From positions 1 through 60,843 of the forward strand of contig JARFTX010000015.1 of the NCBI GenBank assembly GCA_029289265.1: 60,843 nucleotides of DNA. Direction: 5' to 3'. Source of the stretch: Gammaproteobacteria bacterium (GTDB taxonomy: Bacteria > Pseudomonadota > Gammaproteobacteria > Burkholderiales > Rhodocyclaceae). A program made the translations under genes and the position numbers. Under the pieces are notes generated by a model. That model did not search any database. It had not been told where the DNA came from and saw only the letters and a list, made by a program, of their open reading frames with translations. Below are positions 52,805 through 60,843 of the stretch, in pieces. The number at the start of each line of letters is the position of its first letter. Position 1 is the stretch's first letter.

Positions 52805-54265
52805 TCAGCGGTCGATGCCGGCGAGGCAGATCGACTTGAGCTCCAGGTATTCGTCGATGCCGCAGCGCGACCCCTCCCGCCCGATGCCCGACTGCTTGAT
52901 GCCGCCGAAGGGGGACACCTCGTTGGACATCAGGCCGGTATTCACGCCCACCATGCCGTACTCGAGCGCCTCGGTGACGCGGAAGATGCGTCCGACGTCG
53001 CGAGAGTAGAAATAGGCCGCGAGCCCGAACTCGGTATCGTTGGCCATCCGGATCGCCTCGTCGTCGGTGTCGAAGCGAAACAGCGGCGCGACCGGGCCGA
53101 AGGTCTCCTCGCGCGCAAGCCGCATCGCCGGGGTCACGTCGGCGAGCACGGTCGGCTCGAAGAAGCGCCCGCCCAGTCCGTGGCGACGACCGCCCGTGAG
53201 CACGCGCGCGCCCTTTCCGACCGCGTCGGCGACGTGCGCTTCGACCTTCGCCACGGCGTCGTCGTCGATGAGCGGTCCGATCTGGGTGCCGGCCTCGAGA
53301 CCGGGGCCGACCTTCATCGCGGCCACGGCCGCGGCCATCTTCTCGGCGAAGCGCTCATAGACGCCGGACTGGACCAGCAAGCGGTTCGCGCACACGCAGG
53401 TCTGCCCGGCGTTGCGATACTTGGAAGCCATCGCGCCCTCGACGGCGGCGTCGAGATCGGCATCGTCGAACACGATGAAGGGCGCGTTGCCGCCGAGCTC
53501 CAGCGAGAGCCTCTTGATCGTCGGCGCGCACTGCGCCATCAGCAAGCGGCCGACCTCGGTCGAGCCGGTGAAGGAGAGCTTGCGCACCACCGGGCTTGAG
53601 GTCAGTTCGCCGCCGATCGCGACCGGATCGCCCGTCATGACATTGAGCACGCCCTTGGGAAGGCCCGCCTGCTCGGCCAGCACGGCGAGCGCGAGGGCCG
53701 TGAACGGCGTCTGCTCGGCAGGCTTGACGACGACTGTGCAGCCGGCGGCGAAGGCGGGGGCGACCTTGCGGGTGATCATCGCTGCCGGAAAATTCCACGG
53801 CGTGATGGCCGCGCACACGCCGACAGGCTGGCGCATGACCAGCAGGCGCCGGTCCTGCCCGTTGGTCGGGATGATGTCGCCATTGGCGCGCTTCGCCTCC
53901 TCGGCGAACCACTCGACGAAGGAAGCGGCATACAGGACCTCGCCGCGCGCCTCGGCGAGGGGTTTGCCCTGCTCCGTGGTCATGATCAGCGCGAGATCGT
54001 CGGCAGCGGCAATGATCAACTCGAACCAGCGCCGCAGCATGGCGGCGCGGTCCTTGGCGAGCAGGCTGCGCCAGGCAGGCCAGGCCGCATCGGCAGCGGC
54101 TATGGCGCGCGCGGTTTCGGTCGCGCCCATGTCGGGGACACGGCCGATGACCGCGCCGGTCGCGGGATTCTCGACATCGAACCGCGCCGCCGAGTCGGAA
54201 TCGACCCAAGCGCCGTCGATGAAGGCCTTTTCACGAAACAGGGGAGATTGGCTGATCGGGTTCAT
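52805..54265 (-). CDS. gabD: NAD(P)-dependent succinate-semialdehyde dehydrogenase-like enzyme
   Basis: A 486-residue aldehyde dehydrogenase with PWNFPAAMITRK (cofactor), LSFTGSTEVG, catalytic Glu in LELGGNAPFIVFDDAD near 253 and catalytic Cys in NAGQTCVCANR near 285. The CVC active site and the C-terminal GGIKQSGIGREGS are typical of GabD. Substrate from family only. Unrelated in function to the oxidase system as far as can be seen. Confidence 0.9.
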   Translation of the reverse strand: MNPISQSPLFREKAFIDGAWVDSDSAARFDVENPATGAVIGRVPDMGATETARAIAAADAAWPAWRSLLAKDRAAMLRRWFELIIAAADDLALIMTTEQGKPLAEARGEVLYAASFVEWFAEEAKRANGDIIPTNGQDRRLLVMRQPVGVCAAITPWNFPAAMITRKVAPAFAAGCTVVVKPAEQTPFTALALAVLAEQAGLPKGVLNVMTGDPVAIGGELTSSPVVRKLSFTGSTEVGRLLMAQCAPTIKRLSLELGGNAPFIVFDDADLDAAVEGAMASKYRNAGQTCVCANRLLVQSGVYERFAEKMAAAVAAMKVGPGLEAGTQIGPLIDDDAVAKVEAHVADAVGKGARVLTGGRRHGLGGRFFEPTVLADVTPAMRLAREETFGPVAPLFRFDTDDEAIRMANDTEFGLAAYFYSRDVGRIFRVTEALEYGMVGVNTGLMSNEVSPFGGIKQSGIGREGSRCGIDEYLELKSICLAGIDR

Positions 54266-54501
54266 GGCTGCCTGCGTTGTGCTGATTGCCGTCGAGGGCG
54301 GAGGATTGGCATTTTACCCGTCGACTGGCCGATGCACGAAGCGGCGCGGCGCCGGCCGGCGGGGCTCTGATAACATATCGGCATCGGCAATGAAACGGCG
54401 CACGGCAACCAACGTCCGCGACCTCGCGCGGCTGCGCCCCGATCGCAACGACCTGAGCGACGGCCCGATCTTCACGACTCGGGCGCGCTTGCGTGGAGCA
54501 T

Positions 54502-55818
54502 ATGGCTGAAGTCCTGCCTCTCGACGCCCTGCCTGCCCTGCTCCTCGGCATTCTGCTCGGGGTGCTGGTCGCGGCATGGGTCGGCGCGTGGCGTGCGCGT
54601 CGCCAAGCGCCAGCACCGCATTCGGCGCCGGGCACGACCGCGACGACCCCTCGTCCCATCCAGCCCGCGACATCGCCGGTCGGGTCGGACTCCCTCTCCG
54701 GCGCAAGCCGAACCATCTACGAGGAGGTCATCGACGCGGTCCGAGAGATCGTGTTCCGCACCGACTCCGAAGGACGCTTCATCTTTCTGAATCGCGCGTG
54801 GGAGACGACCACGGCCTATCCCGTCGCGGCGAGCCTCGGCAAGCGGCTGGTGGAGTTCCTGCATCCGGACGACCGCGCGGCGGCACGCGAATCCCTGCAG
54901 CAACTGCTCGGCGGCGACGCGCCGGAATATCACGGGCAGTATCGGCTGCTGATGCGCAAGGGCGAGATCTGCTGGATCGAGGTCACCGCCCGCCTGGTGT
55001 CGCGCGGCGACACGGCACCGAACGCTCGCAGCCTGGTGGGGACGATCGACGACATCTCGATCCGCAAGGTCGCCGAGATGTCGCTGCGCAACATCAACCA
55101 GGAACTCGAAGCCCGGGTGCGGGTGCGCACGGCCGAACTCGAGGCCTCGAACCGCGAACTCGAGGCCTTCTCCTATTCGGTCTCGCATGACTTGCGCGCG
55201 CCGCTGCGGTCGATCAACGGCTTCGCCCGAATCCTCGAAGACGAACTCGCCCCCCACCTCGACGCCTCCACCCGCAGCCATCTGGAGCGCATCCGGCGCG
55301 CCGCGCGGCAGATGGGCTACCTGATCGACAAGTTGATCGAGCTCGCGCGCTTCACCCGCCACAACCTGCGCAAGGAAAACGTGAACCTGTCCGAGATCGC
55401 CATCCAGATCATCGACGATCTGCGCGCCGAAGACCCTGATCGCATGGTCGATGTCGAGATCACCAGCGACCTGATGGCCACTGCGGACCGGACGCTGATG
55501 CGGGTGGTGCTGCAGAACCTGCTGCGCAATGCCTGGAAGTTCACGGCGCGCAGGGAGCAGGCCCGCATCACCTTCCACGGCTCGATCGAGGAAAGCCGGC
55601 GAGTCTTCTGCATCTCCGACAACGGCGTGGGCTTCGACATGGCCTTCGTCGGCAACCTGTTCCGGCCGTTCAACCGCTTGCACGACGAATCCGAGTTCGC
55701 CGGCTCGGGCATCGGCCTGGCGAACGTGCAGCGGATCATCGAACGGCACGGCGGACGCATCTGGGCGCAATCCACGCCGGGCAAGGGTGCGAGCTTCTTC
55801 TTCACGCTCGATCGCTGA
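54502..55818 (+). CDS. PAS-domain sensor histidine kinase (phytochrome-kinase-like HisKA)
   Basis: The 438-residue protein has one N-terminal membrane helix (about 8-30), a PAS domain (about 70-190, RTDSEGRFIFLNRAWE), a short coiled-coil, HisKA with His near 228 (SYSVSHDLRAPLRSINGF) and an HATPase (DNGVGFDM; GSGIGLANVQRII). It is an orphan: no regulator gene is adjacent. ATG 54502 with GGAG upstream is preferred to GTG 54493. Confidence 0.92.
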   Translation: MAEVLPLDALPALLLGILLGVLVAAWVGAWRARRQAPAPHSAPGTTATTPRPIQPATSPVGSDSLSGASRTIYEEVIDAVREIVFRTDSEGRFIFLNRAWETTTAYPVAASLGKRLVEFLHPDDRAAARESLQQLLGGDAPEYHGQYRLLMRKGEICWIEVTARLVSRGDTAPNARSLVGTIDDISIRKVAEMSLRNINQELEARVRVRTAELEASNRELEAFSYSVSHDLRAPLRSINGFARILEDELAPHLDASTRSHLERIRRAARQMGYLIDKLIELARFTRHNLRKENVNLSEIAIQIIDDLRAEDPDRMVDVEITSDLMATADRTLMRVVLQNLLRNAWKFTARREQARITFHGSIEESRRVFCISDNGVGFDMAFVGNLFRPFNRLHDESEFAGSGIGLANVQRIIERHGGRIWAQSTPGKGASFFFTLDR

Positions 55819-55962
55819 ACACGCGGCCGTCGCACAGCTTTAACAAACAAGATTGCTGCAGTGCGGTAAACTGGCTCGAACCTGCGGTGTACCATCGAAC
55901 CCGCAACGTGCGTGACCGAGCGCATTCTTCCTCGCCCACGAAGCCAATCGAAGAACAAGACC

Positions 55963-58656
55963 ATGAAAGACAAGCACTATCTGAGTCCGTTGCTGGAGCC
56001 GAGATCGGTCGGCGTGATCGGCGCGAGCGAGCGCGAATCGTCGCTCGGCAACGTCGTGATCCGCAACATGCTGGCGTCAGGCTTCAAGGGGCGGCTCTTT
56101 GCCGTCAACCCCAAGCACGACCAGGTGCTCGGCGTCCCCTGTTATCCGACGGTCGAGGACGTGCCGCACCGCCTCGACCTGGCGGTGATCGCGGTCGGCC
56201 CGGAAAAGGTGCCGGCGATCGTCGACGGCTGCGGCCGGGCCGGGGTCAAGGCGGTGATCGTGCTCACGGCCGGCTTCGGCGAGGCCGGCCCCCGCGGTGC
56301 GCTGCTCGAACGCCACACCATCGAAGCCGCGCGTCGCCACCGTATCCGCCTGCTCGGCCCCAACTGCCTCGGCATCATCCGGCCCGAGCTGGGCCTGAAT
56401 GCGACCTTCGCAAAGGCGACCGCGATCAAGGGGTCGATCGGCCTGATCTCGCAGTCCGGCGCGCTGTGCGCGGCGATTCTCGACTGGGCGAAACCCAATA
56501 ACGTCGGCTTCTCGGCCGTGGTATCGCTCGGCTCGAGCAGCGACATCGACTTCGGCGAGGTGCTCGATTACATGATCTCGGACCCGCGCACCGAGAGCAT
56601 CTTCCTCTACGTCGAGGGCATCCGCGACGCACGCCGCTTCATGAGTGCGCTGCGCGGGGCGGCCCGTGTCAAGCCGGTGCTCCTGATCAAGGTCGGCCGC
56701 CATCCCGAGGCCTCGCGCGCGGTGCTGTCGCACACCGGCTCGATCACCGGCGAGGACGCCGTCTTCGACGCCGCGCTGCGCCGCGCCGGCGTGATCCGCC
56801 TCTACAACCTCGGGCAGCTCTTCGCCGCCGCCAATGCGCTGTTCTCGCACTTCAGGCCGCGCGGCAACCGACTGGCGATCATCACCAACGGGGGCGGCCC
56901 CGGCATCATGGCCGCCGACCGGGCCGCCGACCTGGGCATCCCGCTCACCGAATTCTCGGACCTCACGGTCGAGCGCATGAAGGCGGCGTTCGGCGATCAG
57001 TGGTCGGGCGGCAATCCGGTCGACCTCGGTGGCGACGCCGACGTCGACCGTTACCGCAAGACGCTCGAGATCGTGCTCGCCGGCCCGCATGTCGACGGCG
57101 TGCTGGTGATGCTCTCGCCCCAGGCAATGACCGACCCCACCGGCGTTGCCAAGGCGGTCGCCGAGATCGAACAGAACGCCGACAAGCCGGTCGTGACCTG
57201 CTGGATGGGCGAGGAGCTGGTACGCGAGGGCCGACGCGTGTTCGAGGAGGCCGGCATCCCGACTTTCCGCACGCCCGAACCGGCGGTCGAATTGTTCAGC
57301 CACATCTCGGCCTACTACCGCAACCAGAAGCTGCTGATGCAGACCCCGGCTTCGCTCTCACACCTCAATCCGCCGAGCATCGAGAGCGCCCGCCTGGTGA
57401 TCGAGACGGCGCTCGCCGAGCGCCGCACGGTGCTGAACGAGATGGAATCCAAGGCGCTGCTCGCGGCCTTCCGCATTCCGATCGCCCAGACCGTGGTAGC
57501 CCGTTCGGCCACCGAGGCGATGGTGCTGGCCGAGGAGATCGGCCTGCCGGTGGTGATGAAGATCGACTCGCCGTCGATCCTCCACAAGGCCGACTCCGGC
57601 GGCGTGCGACTCAATCTCGGCAGCCTTGCCGCGGTGCGCACGGCCTATCAGGAGATTCTCGAAGAGGTCCGTCGCAACAAGCCCGACGCGACCATCAACG
57701 GCGTCGCGATCGAGCCGATGATCCTCAAGCGCCATGGCCGCGAGCTGATGGTGGGCGTGCGCCGCGACCCGGTGTTCGGCCCGGTCATCACCTTCGGCGA
57801 GGGCGGCAACCGCGTCGGCGTCGAGGCCAAGAAGGAGCTCGCCGTCGCGCTGCCGCCGCTCAACCGCTTCCTGGTCCGCGACCTCGTCAACTCGTCGCGC
57901 ATCGCCAGCCTGCTGGGCGAATTCCGCACCATGCCGGCGATCGACCGCGATGCGCTCGAGTTCGTGCTGCTGCGCGTCTCGGAGATGGTCTGCGAGCTGC
58001 CGTGGATGCGCGAGATGGAGATCAATCCGCTGATCGTCGACGAGCAGGGCGCCGTCGCGGTCGATGCGCGGGTGATTGCCGAGAACGTCTCGCCGTCGGC
58101 CGACCGCTACGGCCACGTCGCCATTCACCCGTATCCGTCGCAGCTGACGACCAAGTGGATGCAGCCCGACGGCATCGAGATCACGATCCGCCCGATCATG
58201 CCGGAAGACGCCGAGCTCGAAGTCGAGTTCGTGCGCAAGCTCTCGGCCGAGACCAAGTATTACCGCTTCATGAACACCATGCGCGAGCTGCCCCCTGCTA
58301 TGGTCGCCCGGCTCACGCAGATCGACTACGACCGCGAGATGGCCTTCGTCGCGACCATCGAAGAGGAAGGCAAGGAGGTCGAGATCGGCGTGTGCCGCTA
58401 TGCGACCAACCCGGACGGCGAATCCTGCGAGTTCGCGGTGGTCGTCGCCGACGAGTGGCAGCACCGCGGGCTTGCCCGCAAGTTGATGGGCGTGCTGATC
58501 GAGACCGCCCGCAACCGCGGCCTCGCCTATATGAACGGCGTCTTCCTCGCCAGCAACGAGCGCATGCTCAATTTCGTCAAGGGGCTCGGCTTCGTGCTCA
58601 GCAACGACCCCGAAGACAACACCGTCAAGGTCGGCGTCCTGTCGCTGCAGGACTGA
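55963..58656 (+). CDS. PatZ-like protein lysine acetyltransferase (acyl-CoA synthetase fold + GNAT)
   Basis: The 897-residue protein has CoA-binding (SVGVIGASER), succinyl-CoA synthetase-like (LSHTGSITGED with the His near 256), ATP-grasp (VVMKIDSPSILHKADSGGV) and C-terminal GNAT (WQHRGLARKLMGVLIETA) domains. This is the PatZ/Pat/YfiQ layout; such enzymes acetylate acetyl-CoA synthetase and other proteins. The start at 55963 is chosen for the MKDKHYLSPLLEP beginning; the ribosome site is weak. Confidence 0.94.
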   Translation: MKDKHYLSPLLEPRSVGVIGASERESSLGNVVIRNMLASGFKGRLFAVNPKHDQVLGVPCYPTVEDVPHRLDLAVIAVGPEKVPAIVDGCGRAGVKAVIVLTAGFGEAGPRGALLERHTIEAARRHRIRLLGPNCLGIIRPELGLNATFAKATAIKGSIGLISQSGALCAAILDWAKPNNVGFSAVVSLGSSSDIDFGEVLDYMISDPRTESIFLYVEGIRDARRFMSALRGAARVKPVLLIKVGRHPEASRAVLSHTGSITGEDAVFDAALRRAGVIRLYNLGQLFAAANALFSHFRPRGNRLAIITNGGGPGIMAADRAADLGIPLTEFSDLTVERMKAAFGDQWSGGNPVDLGGDADVDRYRKTLEIVLAGPHVDGVLVMLSPQAMTDPTGVAKAVAEIEQNADKPVVTCWMGEELVREGRRVFEEAGIPTFRTPEPAVELFSHISAYYRNQKLLMQTPASLSHLNPPSIESARLVIETALAERRTVLNEMESKALLAAFRIPIAQTVVARSATEAMVLAEEIGLPVVMKIDSPSILHKADSGGVRLNLGSLAAVRTAYQEILEEVRRNKPDATINGVAIEPMILKRHGRELMVGVRRDPVFGPVITFGEGGNRVGVEAKKELAVALPPLNRFLVRDLVNSSRIASLLGEFRTMPAIDRDALEFVLLRVSEMVCELPWMREMEINPLIVDEQGAVAVDARVIAENVSPSADRYGHVAIHPYPSQLTTKWMQPDGIEITIRPIMPEDAELEVEFVRKLSAETKYYRFMNTMRELPPAMVARLTQIDYDREMAFVATIEEEGKEVEIGVCRYATNPDGESCEFAVVVADEWQHRGLARKLMGVLIETARNRGLAYMNGVFLASNERMLNFVKGLGFVLSNDPEDNTVKVGVLSLQD

Positions 58657-58675
58657 CCCGGCGGCCCCCGCCGGG
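58657..58675. terminator. Hairpin after the acetyltransferase gene
   Basis: CCCGGCGG-CCC-CCGCCGGG begins at the end of the stop codon. No T run follows; CATAAT just after it may be a -10 for the next gene. Confidence 0.45.
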
Positions 58676-58755
58676 GCATAATCCGCCCTTTGCGCACCGG
58701 CGCGCGGCACCCCCGCCCGCACCGGCGCCCGCTTCTTTCCCGCATCGCCACGAAC

Positions 58756-60843
<2,088 letters not shown>

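Overview
The window is GC-rich DNA (roughly two-thirds G+C by eye) with tightly packed operons. Clade I-type nos accessory genes, sigma-54 enhancer-binding proteins, a PatZ-type acetyltransferase and Tex together suggest a denitrifying betaproteobacterium of the Thauera/Azoarcus/Zoogloea type. This placement is inferred from gene content, not from a marker gene. I saw no rRNA, tRNA, CRISPR array, transposase or phage gene.

Layout. 1-7.6 kb: the 5' part of a sigma-54 response regulator, then a divergent nos operon (nosR, a small membrane protein, nosD, nosF, nosY, nosL, two small genes). nosZ is absent from its usual place. 7.7-10.9 kb: a lipoprotein cytochrome c and two convergent genes, one encoding a TIR protein and one a multi-spanning membrane protein with a TIR-like tail. 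11.1-13.9 kb: an unusual ACP + acyl-AMP ligase + PlsC fusion. 14.3-17.9 kb: tandem duplicated genes for secreted 515-residue proteins, each behind a sigma-54 promoter. 18.0-26.0 kb: a minus-strand operon for a hybrid type II secretion/type IV pilus-like machine (ATPase, PilM/N/O/P-like proteins, secretin, three pseudopilins). 26.1-38.9 kb: a receiver-only regulator, then an operon for a parvulin PPIase, a cytochrome c/periplasmic-binding-protein fusion, two SCO copper chaperones and a beta-propeller protein, then a giant 1938-residue multicopper oxidase. 39.5-41.2 kb: the missing GspG and GspF of the secretion machine. 41.2-47.4 kb: two sensor kinase/sigma-54 regulator pairs. 47.6-51.4 kb: a Sel1 protein, a helical secreted protein, a protein with two NarX/PilJ-like P-box segments and a Tat-exported multicopper oxidase. 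51.5-60.8 kb: thioredoxin-like protein, methyltransferase, succinate-semialdehyde dehydrogenase-like enzyme, PAS kinase, PatZ-like acetyltransferase and Tex (cut by the window edge).

How it fits together. I read 14-51 kb as one system: an exported giant copper oxidase of the MnxG/MofA kind (the family linked to Mn(II) oxidation), its copper-loading and folding factors, a dedicated secretion machine split into two loci that flank the oxidase, secreted partner proteins, and its own two-component sigma-54 control. The glue is a repeated regulatory signature. A palindrome of the form TGGGGAA-N-TTCCCCA lies upstream of sigma-54 promoters for the twin secreted proteins, the receiver protein, the giant oxidase and gspG. 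It also sits on the promoter of one sensor kinase and between nosR and its divergent regulator. A second palindrome, CGTGA-N6-TCAC(A/G), occurs in four of the same regions, including nosR. This links nitrous oxide respiration and the oxidase system, both copper-dependent, at the level of regulation. The substrate (Mn or other) and the identity of the activator remain inference.
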